A DNA stretch of 64,000 nucleotides, from assembly GCA_902364645.1 (NCBI GenBank), contig CABJEP010000004.1, positions 62,001 through 126,000 on the forward strand. Direction: 5' to 3'. The notes under the pieces were generated by a model that saw only the letters and a program-made list of their open reading frames with translations, was not told the DNA's origin and did no database searches. This document shows, piece by piece, positions 47,978 to 56,947 of the stretch. The stretch is from Coriobacteriaceae bacterium (GTDB lineage: Bacteria; Actinomycetota; Coriobacteriia; Coriobacteriales; Coriobacteriaceae). Both the position numbers and the translations under genes were made by a program. Position 1 is the first letter of the stretch, and the number at the start of each line of letters is the position of its first letter.

Positions 47978-49870
47978 TTACTGCTGCTTTGGCATCAGCG
48001 GATTCTCGCGCGTGAGGAGATTCATGAACTCCTCGCCCGTGATCGTCTCCTTCTTGTACAGATAACGAGCCAGCTCATGGAGCTTAAACTTGTTCTCCTT
48101 GAGGATCTGCAGGGCGCGGTCATGTGCGTCCTCGATCAGCTTGGCGACGATCGCGTCGACGCGCTCGGCCGTACCGGGGGCACAGGTGAGCGACGTGTCC
48201 TGGTTGAGGTAGGCATTCTGAACGGTACCGAGCGCCATCATGCCAAACTCTTCCGACATACCAAAGCGCGTCACCATGTTGCGGGCGAGCTTGGTGGCCT
48301 GCTCGATATCATTGGCCGCGCCAGTCGTCATCTCACCAAAGATGAGCTCCTCGGCAGCACGTCCGCCGCAGTAGACAGCGAGCTTGTCGAGCACCTCCTG
48401 GCGCGTGGTCAAGAAGCGCTCGTCCTCCTCGACCTGCATGGTGTAGCCCAGAGCACCGCTCGTACGCGGCACGATGGTGATCTTCGTAACCGGCGCAGAA
48501 CCCTTCTGGCGGGCGGCAACGATGGCATGGCCGATCTCGTGATAGGACACGACCTGTTTCTCGTGATCGGACAGCACCGTGGACTTACGCTGCTGGCCGG
48601 CGATGACGACCTCCACCGACTCCTCGAAGTCGTCCTGGGTTGCACGCTTGCGACCCTCGCGAACGGCGCGCAGGGCGCCCTCGTTGATGATATTGGCCAG
48701 GTCGGCGCCCGAGGCTCCGGGCGTGGCGCGGGCAATCGCGGTCAGATCGATCGGCGGCTCGGTCTTCACACTCTTGGCGTGAAGCTCGAGGATGTTCTTG
48801 CGGCCGGTCAGGTCGGGCAGCTCAACGGGGATGCGGCGGTCAAAACGACCGGGGCGCAGCAGAGCGGGATCGAGGCTGTCAGGACGGTTGGTGGCAGCGA
48901 GGACGACGATACCCTTGTGGTTGTCGAAGCCATCCATCTCGGTCAGCAGCTGGTTGAGCGTTTGCTCACGCTCGTCGTTGCCGCTAAAGCCGCCACCGTC
49001 ACGCTTTTTGCCGATGGTATCAATCTCATCGATAAATACGATACAGGGGGCCTTTTCCTTAGCCTGCTTAAACAGGTCGCGCACCTTGGCGGCGCCACGG
49101 CCGACGAACATCTCGACGAACTCAGAGCCCGAAATGCTAAAGAACGGTACGCCCGCCTCGCCGGCAACAGCCTTGGCAAGCAGGGTCTTACCAGTGCCAG
49201 GAGGGCCCACGAGAAGAGCACCGCGCGGCAGCTTGGCGCCGATTTCCTCATAGCGCTGCGGCTTCTCCAGAAAGTCGACGACCTCCTTCAGGGATTCCTT
49301 GGCCTCTTCCTGACCAGCAACATCCTTAAAGGTCACGCCAACATCCTTGGAGGCGATAACGCGCGCACCGGACTTACCCAGACCGCCGCCGCCAAAGCCG
49401 CCGCCACCAAAATTCATGGACGGGCCGTCATCGCCCATGGCCTTCTTCATACGGCGGTTGAGCCACCAGCCGATGAGGAAGAAAATCGCCATGGGAAGGA
49501 CGAGCGTGAGCAAGTAGTAAGTCATCAGGCCCGAGTTCTTATCGGGAACCACCGACTCCAGCGAGGCGCCGGCCTCGAGCACGCGATCGGTAAAGCCCGT
49601 GTCACTCGGCACGCCGGTCGTCTTGTAGGCGATGTTCTCGTCCTCGCCCTTCTTGGTGTAATAAATCGAGTAATCGTCCGTGTTGTACTCGACCTTGTCG
49701 ACACTCTTCTTATCGAGCGCTTTGACAAACGTCGAATAATCGGTCTTCGTAATCTGCTGCGTGTGACCGATGTTGGGGAACAGAACGGTCGAGAGCACGA
49801 GGTAGACGACGAAGGCGATGAGCACGTAGAGGATCATATTCCGTCTACGTTTGTTGTCATCCATCTCCAT
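47978..49870 (-). CDS. ftsH: ATP-dependent zinc metalloprotease FtsH
   Basis: A 630-residue membrane AAA+ protease for quality control. N-terminal transmembrane helix (about residues 13-33), extracytoplasmic domain, second helix (about 115-137), a Gly-rich linker, AAA domain with Walker [14 protein letters not shown] and Walker [36 protein letters not shown], and zinc motif SYHEIGHA. The Met at 49870 has GGAG upstream, while the first Met at 49885 lacks a site. Divergent from cobO. Confidence 0.95.
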   Translation of the reverse strand: MEMDDNKRRRNMILYVLIAFVVYLVLSTVLFPNIGHTQQITKTDYSTFVKALDKKSVDKVEYNTDDYSIYYTKKGEDENIAYKTTGVPSDTGFTDRVLEAGASLESVVPDKNSGLMTYYLLTLVLPMAIFFLIGWWLNRRMKKAMGDDGPSMNFGGGGFGGGGLGKSGARVIASKDVGVTFKDVAGQEEAKESLKEVVDFLEKPQRYEEIGAKLPRGALLVGPPGTGKTLLAKAVAGEAGVPFFSISGSEFVEMFVGRGAAKVRDLFKQAKEKAPCIVFIDEIDTIGKKRDGGGFSGNDEREQTLNQLLTEMDGFDNHKGIVVLAATNRPDSLDPALLRPGRFDRRIPVELPDLTGRKNILELHAKSVKTEPPIDLTAIARATPGASGADLANIINEGALRAVREGRKRATQDDFEESVEVVIAGQQRKSTVLSDHEKQVVSYHEIGHAIVAARQKGSAPVTKITIVPRTSGALGYTMQVEEDERFLTTRQEVLDKLAVYCGGRAAEELIFGEMTTGAANDIEQATKLARNMVTRFGMSEEFGMMALGTVQNAYLNQDTSLTCAPGTAERVDAIVAKLIEDAHDRALQILKENKFKLHELARYLYKKETITGEEFMNLLTRENPLMPKQQ

Positions 49871-49962
49871 CTGCTTGAACTCCATCTACTGGGGTTGATA
49901 ATGCTAACTAGAATACCCAACCCGGCCGGCGATAAACCGACGCCGGGCACGAAAGAATAGAG

Positions 49963-50448
49963 ATGGCATCACTCGAAGTCGGCAAGGTTCAGATCTATAC
50001 GGGCGACGGCAAGGGCAAGACGACGGCTGCGCTGGGGCTCGCGCTGCGCGCCACGGGCTATGGACTTAACGTGCTCATGCTTCAGTTTGCCAAGAAGCTG
50101 CACTGCGCCGAGCATGATGCGGCACCACGCCTAGGGCTACGAATTGTACAGGCCGACCGCGACACGCCCGAGGCTTGCGCCGCACAGATCATGGAGCTCG
50201 CACGCAAGCAGATCTCACAGGTCGACGTTCTGATTTTGGACGAACTCGGCGAGGCCATGCGCCGCGGCTTCGTGACGCGCGAGGATGTCGAGGAACTGAT
50301 CGCGATGAAACCCGACACCACAGAGCTCATACTGACCGGCCGCGGCCTGCTGCCCATCGCGGACCTCGCCGACCTGGTCACCGAAATGCGCCTCGTCAAA
50401 CACTACTTCGACGAAGGCCTCCTGGCCCGCCAAGGCATCGAATACTAA
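49963..50448 (+). CDS. cobO: Cob(I)yrinic acid a,c-diamide adenosyltransferase (CobO/BtuR type)
   Basis: A 161-residue P-loop enzyme that attaches the 5'-deoxyadenosyl group to reduced cobalt. Walker A reads YTGDGKGKTTAALG (about residues 12-25) and the acidic loop is DVLILDELGEAM. It is a short CobO form, sufficient for corrinoid adenosylation. It is not next to other corrin genes here, yet it gives the window a second cobalamin function besides the riboswitch operon at 1-6047. Its start has only a weak ribosome site (AAAGAATAGAG). Confidence 0.9.
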   Translation: MASLEVGKVQIYTGDGKGKTTAALGLALRATGYGLNVLMLQFAKKLHCAEHDAAPRLGLRIVQADRDTPEACAAQIMELARKQISQVDVLILDELGEAMRRGFVTREDVEELIAMKPDTTELILTGRGLLPIADLADLVTEMRLVKHYFDEGLLARQGIEY

Positions 50449-50450
50449 TT

Positions 50451-50533
50451 GATCCGAAGGGGACGAAGGGAAACGGATCATCGACATCACGACGGAGAGC
50501 AATGAGCCGTTTTCCTCCGTCCCCCCAGGGATC
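50451..50533. repeat. Imperfect palindrome with GGGGACG/CGTCCCC arms
   Basis: GATCCGAAGGGGACGAAGGG with AAACGGATCA (50451-50480) pairs, with about five mismatches, with TGAGCCGTTTTCCTCCGTCC and CCCCAGGGATC (50503-50533). It lies between convergent cobO and the MATE gene. No T-run follows on either strand. Confidence 0.75.
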
Positions 50534-50534
50534 A

Positions 50535-51884
50535 TTAGGCAGTGGCGCGGCCTAGCCAGTTGCCGCTGTGGTGGTAGATGGTGAACATCGTGGCGGTTAT
50601 TACCCAGGTTACGGGGTAGACCAGCAGCAGATGCTCGAGCGAGGGGTCGAGCGGCATAATCGCGAACACCCACGCCACGCGGAGCACGACCGTGCCGAAT
50701 ATCGTGAGCATCATAGGCTGGAAGCTCACGCCAGCGCCACGGATGGAGCCGGACGCGTTTTCGATAATCGAGAAGATCGCGTAGAACGGCGCGATGAAAT
50801 GAAGAATCGTCGTGGTGTAGGCCGAAATTGCGACATCGTCGATAAACAGACGCGAAAGCGGGCCCGAGAATACCAGCAGCACGGCAGACAGGCCACCGAT
50901 AAGCACAAACGACAGCACGAGCGACGTGTGGTATCCCTTTCGCATGCGATCGTAATTGCGCGCACCAAAGTTCTGCGCCGAGAACGTAGTAATCGACACA
51001 CCAAGCGCCTCGGTCACCATCCAGATAATGCCGTCCAGGCGACCGGAAAGACCCCAAGCGGTCGTAACATCGGCTCCAAACGAGTTGACCGACACCTGAA
51101 TCAAAACGTTGGAGATCGAATACGCCGCAGACTGAACGCCCAGCGGCAAACCGCACGAAAGCATGCTCTTGCAAATGCCGCGATCGATACCGAGTTTGGA
51201 TAGCGACAACCGCCACGCCCCCGGAGCGCGCATCATGCGGATCACAATCATCGTGGCATTGGTGCAGATAGTCAGCGCCACCGCGATGCCGCAGCCCAGC
51301 GCTTCCATGTGCAGCACGGCGACAAAGAGAATGTCGAGCGCCACGTTGACGAAGCAGCCGGAGGCAATAATGACCGCCGGACCGCGCGTGTCGCCCACGG
51401 CGCGCAACAACGCCGTCCCCATATTGAGCAGCAGCGCCGCAAACATGGCGGCAAAGTAGCAACGGGCATACGCCACACCCTCGGCCAGCAGCTCATGCGG
51501 TGTATTCATCAGCACAAGCATCGGCTCGACAAACACCATGCCCAGAATGGAAATGACAATGCCGCCCACCAGCGCGAGCGTCATGGCCGTATGGACCGAT
51601 CGGCTCAAGCGCTCGTCATCGTGCTGACCAAAAAACTGGCCGGTAATAACGGCACATCCAGCACCAACACCGACGCAAAAACCAATGCAGAGCTCCGTAA
51701 GCACCATCGTGGCCTGAATGCCACCCAGCGCGAGCTTGCCGCCAAACTGACCGACGATATAGGTACCGATAAGCGTGTATGCCTGCTGAAAGAACGAACT
51801 AAAGAAGATGGGGACGCACAGCGACAGCAGCTGCTGCCAAATAACGCCCTGCGTTACATCGATAGCCGTAGATTTCTTAGCCAC
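50535..51884 (-). CDS. MATE-family efflux transporter
   Basis: A 449-residue membrane protein with about 12 hydrophobic helices in two halves, each with an internal repeat. Segments IFFSSFFQQAYTLIGTYIVG, FGARNYDRMRKGY (second-half counterpart of FFGQHDDERLSRSV) and LRAVGDTRGPAVII fit MATE drug/sodium antiporters. The start is GTG at 51884 after GGGGAGGG; the longer TTG frame includes the site itself. Substrate unknown. It stands alone between palindromes and a TrmH gene. Confidence 0.9.
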   Translation of the reverse strand: MAKKSTAIDVTQGVIWQQLLSLCVPIFFSSFFQQAYTLIGTYIVGQFGGKLALGGIQATMVLTELCIGFCVGVGAGCAVITGQFFGQHDDERLSRSVHTAMTLALVGGIVISILGMVFVEPMLVLMNTPHELLAEGVAYARCYFAAMFAALLLNMGTALLRAVGDTRGPAVIIASGCFVNVALDILFVAVLHMEALGCGIAVALTICTNATMIVIRMMRAPGAWRLSLSKLGIDRGICKSMLSCGLPLGVQSAAYSISNVLIQVSVNSFGADVTTAWGLSGRLDGIIWMVTEALGVSITTFSAQNFGARNYDRMRKGYHTSLVLSFVLIGGLSAVLLVFSGPLSRLFIDDVAISAYTTTILHFIAPFYAIFSIIENASGSIRGAGVSFQPMMLTIFGTVVLRVAWVFAIMPLDPSLEHLLLVYPVTWVITATMFTIYHHSGNWLGRATA

Positions 51885-52009
51885 ACGCCCTCCCCACCAG
51901 CGTACGTCAAACAACAAAACGGCACTTTAAAACGAAAGCCAAAACCAGCTTAGCACCGACCGACGTCGGCCGAAACGTCCCGAACCAGAGCCCGGTGCGA
52001 AATATCTGC

Positions 52010-52924
52010 CTAGTGATACAGCCCCGGCTGGTAGTGGTACTCGTTGCTCACATGCGGGCACAGTTGCCAAAAGGCGACGGCACTCGCAGCGGCAACGTTG
52101 AGTGAATCGACCCCGTGCGCCATCGGAATGCGCGCGGCTCGGTCGCAGCCGGCAATGGTCTTGGTGCCCAAGCCGGCACCCTCGGTACCCATAAAGATCG
52201 CTAGGCGGTCAATCTCCTGCAGCACGGGATCGTCCAGCGACACCGAATCATCCGTCAACGCCATGGCGGCACACGAAAAGCCGGCATCGTGCAGCGCCGC
52301 CAGCCCATCATGCGGCCATACGCGCGCCTCGCTGCCAATGCGCGTCCAGGGCACCTGGAACACCGTGCCCATGCTCACGCGGGCCGAGCGACGGTACAGC
52401 GGGTCACAGCAAGTGGGGCTCACCAAAATGCCATCGACGTTCAGCGCAGCCGCCGAGCGGAAAATCGCGCCGACATTGGTGTGGTCGACAATGCCCTCGA
52501 GCACGCACACGCGCACCGGGCGCTCACCCGCCGCCTCGACGACGCCACTCAAGAACTCGGCTACCGGAATCTGGCGTGGACGACGGAATGCCGCGAGCGC
52601 ACCGCGCGTCACGTTAAAACCCGTCAGCTGCTCCATGAGCTCCATGGAGGCAACGAACACAGGAACCGGACCCGCGCCCTCGCGCACAACCAGGCGCTCA
52701 AACAGCGGCATCATCTGATCGAGCCAGCGTTCGCCCAAAAGAAAGCTCACCGGCTCGTATCCGGCGCGAACCGCACGCTCGATGACCTTGGCGCTCTCGG
52801 CGATAAAAATGCCCTTCTGCGGCTCCAGCACGCAGCGAAGCTCACGCTCGGTCAGTCGCACGTAGGCATCGAGCCGCTCGTCCTCGAGCGAATCGATTCG
52901 CAGCACCTCAACGGCATCAGTCAT
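52010..52924 (-). CDS. TrmH/SpoU-family RNA 2'-O-methyltransferase
   Basis: A 304-residue SPOUT methyltransferase. The three family motifs are DHTNVGAIFRSAAALN, MGTEGAGLGTKT and IPMAHGVDSLNVAAASAVA, which build the knotted SAM site. An N-terminal substrate domain precedes them. Target RNA (tRNA or rRNA) cannot be told. ATG at 52924 is taken; a ribosome site is weak. Neighbours are unrelated. Confidence 0.9.
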   Translation of the reverse strand: MTDAVEVLRIDSLEDERLDAYVRLTERELRCVLEPQKGIFIAESAKVIERAVRAGYEPVSFLLGERWLDQMMPLFERLVVREGAGPVPVFVASMELMEQLTGFNVTRGALAAFRRPRQIPVAEFLSGVVEAAGERPVRVCVLEGIVDHTNVGAIFRSAAALNVDGILVSPTCCDPLYRRSARVSMGTVFQVPWTRIGSEARVWPHDGLAALHDAGFSCAAMALTDDSVSLDDPVLQEIDRLAIFMGTEGAGLGTKTIAGCDRAARIPMAHGVDSLNVAAASAVAFWQLCPHVSNEYHYQPGLYH

Positions 52925-53033
52925 AGCAGCCAGCCCGCACCCTTCTTTACAGCACATCTATACCAAACGAGGCGACGCTAAGCGCCGCCCCATGCATTCA
53001 ATCAACCCGATGATACCGTTCACGCCAGGCGAT

Positions 53034-53552
53034 TTATGCCTCAACGCGACGATACGTCACGAACTCATAATCGAGACCCTCGTCACCCTCGCCCGAGGCA
53101 ATCGTGGCAACCCCGCCACGCCGCGCAATCTCCCACGCGGGATCGGCGTCCAAGTCGGGAAAGTACGTGTCCACGGGATGGACGCAGTGGTTATGCGTGA
53201 CCTCGGCCTCCACGCAGCACGGCAAAAACTGACGATACACCTCGCCACCGCCGATCACCCACGCAACGGGCTCATCGGCAACCACGGCGAGCGCTTCGTC
53301 GACGCTATGCACCACGTCGACGCCCTCGGCAGCAAAGCTCTCGTCACGCGTGAGCACGATATTGCGGCGGTTCTTGAGCGGACGCCCACCGGGAAAACTC
53401 AGCAGGGTCTTGCGTCCCATAATAACCGGGCACCCTTTGGTGCACGCCACAAAATGGCGCATGTCGGCGCGATTGGACACCACCATGTCGCCCTCGCACC
53501 CAATGCCCCAGTCATCGCACACGGCGACAATGGCAGAAAGCTTACACGTCAT
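53034..53552 (-). CDS. folA: Dihydrofolate reductase
   Basis: A 172-residue enzyme regenerating tetrahydrofolate. It shows the N-terminal IVAVCDDWGIGCEGDM, catalytic-loop MRHFVACTKGCPVIMGRKT, FPGGRPLKNRRNIVLTRD and VIGGGEVYRQF segments. It begins 10 bases after the thyA stop with a GGTGA site; a GTG at 53561 is an alternative start. The thyA-folA pair is a usual folate/dTMP operon. Confidence 0.93.
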   Translation of the reverse strand: MTCKLSAIVAVCDDWGIGCEGDMVVSNRADMRHFVACTKGCPVIMGRKTLLSFPGGRPLKNRRNIVLTRDESFAAEGVDVVHSVDEALAVVADEPVAWVIGGGEVYRQFLPCCVEAEVTHNHCVHPVDTYFPDLDADPAWEIARRGGVATIASGEGDEGLDYEFVTYRRVEA

Positions 53553-53561
53553 GCGCGTCAC

Positions 53562-54410
53562 CTACACCGCAATGGGGATGTTCTTGACCTGCGGGCCGTG
53601 CTCATAACCCTCGACGATCAGGTCGTCGGTCGTAAACGCATAGAAGTCATGCACATCGGGGTTAAGCGTTACCTTGGGCGCGGCAAACTGCGGACGCTCG
53701 ATAAGCTCGCGGACGATATCGACATGACGGTCGTAAATGTGGGCATCGGCAATCACATGTAGCAGCTCGCCGGGAATCATATCGACCGATTGCGCGACCA
53801 TCATCAGCAAGATGGCGTACTGGCACACATTCCAGTTGTTCGCGGCCAAAATGTCCTGGCTGCGCTGGTTGAGAATCATGTTGAGCGTCGGTTTGTCATC
53901 CTGCGGGCGCTGCGTCACGTTATACGTCACGCTGTAGGCGCACGGATACAGGTGCATCTCGGACAAATCGCTAAACACATAGGTATTCGTCATAATGCGG
54001 CGGCTGTACGGCGTGTTCTTAAGGTCGTACAGAACGCGGTCCATCTGGTCGAAATCGCCCTCGGCATAATGGCTCTTTTGCCCAATCTGATACCCGTAGG
54101 CCTTACCGATGGAGCCGGTCTCGTCAGCCCACTCATCCCAAATATGGCTGTTGAGGTCATGCACGTTATTGGACTTCTTTTGATAGATCCATAGGATCTC
54201 ATCCATGGCAGATTTGAGGGCCGTACGACGCAGGGTAAGCGCCGGAAACTCCTCACGCAGGTCATAGCGTGCCGTAACGCCAAAGTTTTTAATGGTATAG
54301 GCAGGGGTGCCGTCCTCCCACACCGGACGGACCTTTTGGCCCTCGGTGGTGGTGCCATGGTCCAGAATATCGCGGCACATGGTTACAAACTGTTGATCAG
54401 CCTTGCTCAT
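53562..54410 (-). CDS. thyA: Thymidylate synthase
   Basis: A 282-residue enzyme making dTMP from dUMP. Substrate-binding and catalytic regions are visible: the folate/dUMP segment ILWIYQKKSNNVHDL, the cysteine segment HLYPCAYSVTYNVTQRP and QRSQDILAANNWNVCQYAILL. The cysteine loop is PCAYSV rather than the usual PPCH, so the His after Cys is replaced. AGGAGG precedes the ATG at 54410; the longer frame upstream to 54980 is an antisense read of the DUF134 gene and is rejected. It is followed by folA. Confidence 0.92.
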   Translation of the reverse strand: MSKADQQFVTMCRDILDHGTTTEGQKVRPVWEDGTPAYTIKNFGVTARYDLREEFPALTLRRTALKSAMDEILWIYQKKSNNVHDLNSHIWDEWADETGSIGKAYGYQIGQKSHYAEGDFDQMDRVLYDLKNTPYSRRIMTNTYVFSDLSEMHLYPCAYSVTYNVTQRPQDDKPTLNMILNQRSQDILAANNWNVCQYAILLMMVAQSVDMIPGELLHVIADAHIYDRHVDIVRELIERPQFAAPKVTLNPDVHDFYAFTTDDLIVEGYEHGPQVKNIPIAV

Positions 54411-54495
54411 TGACCCTCCTGTCAGTCGCCTACAAGCGAGATTCATTGTAGCCCAGGCGCACGCGGCCCCACAGCCCAAACATAAGCCCTTGTTT

Positions 54496-54564
54496 TCTGA
54501 CATATGCCAGAAATCTCTTGCGTAAATCTGCACGTTCGTTATTCTATTGTTGACATATGTCAGA
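54496..54564 (+). promoter_or_regulatory. Promoter flanked by twin TGACATATG palindromic operators
   Basis: TCTGACATATGCCAGA (54496-54511) and TTGACATATGTCAGA (54550-54564) share the palindrome TGACATATGYCA; the second copy is a perfect 12-bp palindrome. Centres are 53 bases apart, about five helical turns. Between them lie TTGCGT (54518-54523) and TATTCT (54540-54545), 16 bases apart. This is the pattern of autoregulation by a dimer binding both sites, probably the DUF134 protein starting at 54577. It lies between divergent thyA and this gene. Confidence 0.65.
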
Positions 54565-54576
54565 TAAGGAGCACGT

Positions 54577-55341
54577 ATGGCAGGAAGACGCGAGAAATTG
54601 CGCCGTGTTGGGATCATCCCCGAATATCGCGGCTTTACCCCCGACGGCCTTGCCAGTGGAGACGCCATCGACATGACGGTCGACGAACTCGAGGTGCTGC
54701 GCCTGTGCGACCTGGAAGGCCTTAACCAAGAGGCAGTCGCACAGCAGATGGGCATCGCGCGCGCCACGGTGGCGGCTATTTGCAGCCGAGCGCATCGCAA
54801 GGTGGCAAACGCGTTGGTCAATGGTCGGGCGCTCATCATCGAAGGCGGCAATATCGCGTACTCCCCCATCACCACGACAACGGCCGCATGGCCAGCAAAG
54901 GGGGTCGGCACCATGAGGGTGGCAACCACGTACGACAATGGCAACATCTTTATGCACTTTGGCCGCAGCGAGCAGTTCAAGATCTACGACGTTCAGGACG
55001 GCAAGGTGCTCAACGAGCAGGTCGTGGGCACCGGCGGCACCGGCCACGGCGCACTTGCGGGCCTGCTCGCCAACGGCGGCGTGGACACGCTCATCTGCGG
55101 CGGCATCGGCGGAGGCGCTATCAACGCGCTTGCCCAAGCCGGCATCACGGTATACGCAGGTGCCCAGGGCAGCTGCGACGCTTGCGTCGAGGCCCTTATC
55201 GCCGGCACGCTCGCACAGAACGGCGAGGCCACGTGCGGCTGCCACAGCCACGACCACGAGCACACCCATGAGCATGGCGGGTCCTGCGGCTGCCACGGCC
55301 ACCACGACCACGAAGGCCATGAGGGCTGCGGCTGCCACTAA
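54577..55341 (+). CDS. DUF134 HTH protein fused to a NifX/NifB-like domain with a Cys/His tail
   Basis: A 254-residue fusion. Residues about 1-95 are a DUF134 DNA-binding domain (DMTVDELEVLRLCDLEGLNQ then EAVAQQMGIARATVAAICSR). Residues about 110-215 resemble the dinitrogenase iron-molybdenum cofactor domain (NifX/NifY/VnfX/NafY family: MRVATTYDNGNIFMHFGRSE, GTGGTGHGALAGLLANGG, ICGGIGGGAINALAQAGI). The last 35 residues are Cys/His rich (CGCHSHDHEHTHEHGG, CGCHGHHDHEG and a final CGCH). This suggests a metal- or cluster-sensing regulator, with sensor and DNA-binding parts in one chain. AAGGAG precedes the ATG. No nitrogenase genes are seen, so nitrogen fixation is not implied. The two operators support autoregulation. 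Confidence 0.85.
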   Translation: MAGRREKLRRVGIIPEYRGFTPDGLASGDAIDMTVDELEVLRLCDLEGLNQEAVAQQMGIARATVAAICSRAHRKVANALVNGRALIIEGGNIAYSPITTTTAAWPAKGVGTMRVATTYDNGNIFMHFGRSEQFKIYDVQDGKVLNEQVVGTGGTGHGALAGLLANGGVDTLICGGIGGGAINALAQAGITVYAGAQGSCDACVEALIAGTLAQNGEATCGCHSHDHEHTHEHGGSCGCHGHHDHEGHEGCGCH

Positions 55342-55403
55342 CGGCACGGCACCGCGAGCTCGGGACGCGAAGCCGAACGCAACCCAACAATCAAAGCCAA
55401 CAA

Positions 55404-55437
55404 CAAAGGCCACCCGGTAGCTTCCGAGTGGCCTTTG
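55404..55437. terminator. Bidirectional terminator between the DUF134 gene and ffh
   Basis: AAAGGCCACCCGG and CCGAGTGGCCTTT pair around TAGCTT. The A/T runs at both ends (TTT on plus, TTTGTTGTTGG on minus) allow termination of the convergent plus-strand DUF134 and minus-strand ffh transcripts. Confidence 0.85.
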
Positions 55438-55461
55438 CCATATCAAGCTGGAATTACAGCT

Positions 55462-56937
55462 CTATTTCTTATTACGCATCTGCGCTTCCATCTGGCGCAG
55501 CAGCTCCATATCGGACTTGGGACCGCCCGTACCTAGGCCGCCCATGCCGCCCAGACCCATAGCGTCCAGGCCAGGGATATTGGGCATGCGCATCTTCTTG
55601 CCCTTCTTTCCCTTTTTGCCCTTTTTGCCGCCGGCCTGCGCCTGATTGGCCATCGTGCGCATGCGGCCCATCATCTTATTCATCTCGCCCCACTGCTTCA
55701 TAAGGCTGTTGACCTCGGTGGGGGTTACGCCGGCACCCTTGGCAATGCGGGCGCGGCGCTGGCCGTTGATGATGGAGGGACGCAGGCGCTCCTCCTTGGT
55801 CATCGACATGATGATGGCCTCGTTCTTATCGAAGATGCCCTCGTCCAGGTTGCCGCCCATCTGGTTGAGTGCACGCTGACCACCGGGGAGCATGCCCAGG
55901 ATACCCTTCATACCGCCCATCTTTTTGACGGCTTTCATCTGGTCGAGCATGTCGTTCATGGTAAAGCCCTCGCGCAGCATGCGCTCGGCAGCCTCGAGCT
56001 GCTCTGCATCGGCGGCCTCCTGGGCCTTCTCGATAATGCCGACAACATCGCCCATGCCCAAGATTCGCTTGGCCATGCGGTCGGGATAGAACGGCTCCAG
56101 CGAATCGGGTTTCTCGCCCATGCTCACGAACTTGATGGGCTTACCGGTCACCTGGCGCACGGAAAGTGCGCCGCCGCCACGGGCGTCGCCGTCGAGCTTG
56201 GAGATGATCACGCCGTCAAAGTCGGTGCGCTCGGCGAAGGTCGAGACGACGTTGACAATATCCTGGCCGGTCATGGCATCGACGACCATCAGCACCTGAT
56301 CGGGCTTGACGGCCTTCTTGATGTCCACGGCCTCCTGCATCATCTGCTCGTCGATCTGCAAACGACCGGCGGTATCGACAATGACCACGTCACGCAGGTG
56401 GTCGACGGCCTCCTGAATGGCGCCCTTGGCGATGTCGACCGGGTGCGCACCGTCGCCTCGGAAGACCGGGACACCGATCTCTCCGCCGAGCGTGGCCAGC
56501 TGGTCGGCAGCGGCGGGACGGTAGACGTCGCACGCGGCGAGCAGCGGCGAGCGGCCCTGCTTCTTGAGCAGGTAGGCCAGCTTTACGGCCGCCGTGGTCT
56601 TACCGGAGCCCTGCAGGCCCACGAGCATGATGACATTAGGAATGCGATTGCTAAAAACGAGCTTACTCTCGGTGGAGCCGAGCATCTCGGTGAGCTCGTC
56701 GAGCACGATCTTGACGACGTTTTGCGCCGGCGACAGCGACTCCATGACCTCGGCGGTCATGCAGCGCTCCTTGGTCTTGGCAACGAACTCCTTGACGACC
56801 TTAAAGTTAACGTCGGCCTCGAGCAGCGCCATGCGAATGTCGCGCATGGCCGAAGTGATATCGGCCTCGGTCAGCTTACCCTTGCCGCGCAGGCGGTCAA
56901 ATGTGTCGTTGAGGCGATCGCTCAGAGAATCAAACAC
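55462..56937 (-). CDS. ffh: Signal recognition particle protein Ffh
   Basis: A 491-residue GTPase targeting nascent membrane and secreted proteins. N domain (1-90), G domain with GLQGSGKTTAAVKL, DTAGRLQID and SKLDGDARGGG, and a Met-rich M domain binding SRP RNA (MRMPNIPGLDAMGLGGMGGL and a Lys-rich KKGKKGKKGKK stretch). It follows ftsY by 10 bases on the same strand. Complete. Confidence 0.96.
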   Translation of the reverse strand: MFDSLSDRLNDTFDRLRGKGKLTEADITSAMRDIRMALLEADVNFKVVKEFVAKTKERCMTAEVMESLSPAQNVVKIVLDELTEMLGSTESKLVFSNRIPNVIMLVGLQGSGKTTAAVKLAYLLKKQGRSPLLAACDVYRPAAADQLATLGGEIGVPVFRGDGAHPVDIAKGAIQEAVDHLRDVVIVDTAGRLQIDEQMMQEAVDIKKAVKPDQVLMVVDAMTGQDIVNVVSTFAERTDFDGVIISKLDGDARGGGALSVRQVTGKPIKFVSMGEKPDSLEPFYPDRMAKRILGMGDVVGIIEKAQEAADAEQLEAAERMLREGFTMNDMLDQMKAVKKMGGMKGILGMLPGGQRALNQMGGNLDEGIFDKNEAIIMSMTKEERLRPSIINGQRRARIAKGAGVTPTEVNSLMKQWGEMNKMMGRMRTMANQAQAGGKKGKKGKKGKKMRMPNIPGLDAMGLGGMGGLGTGGPKSDMELLRQMEAQMRNKK

Positions 56938-56947
56938 TAGTCACTCC

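Noticed and set aside
54577..55341. Nitrogen fixation gene
   Set aside because: The NifX-like domain occurs outside nitrogen fixation, and no nif genes are present.
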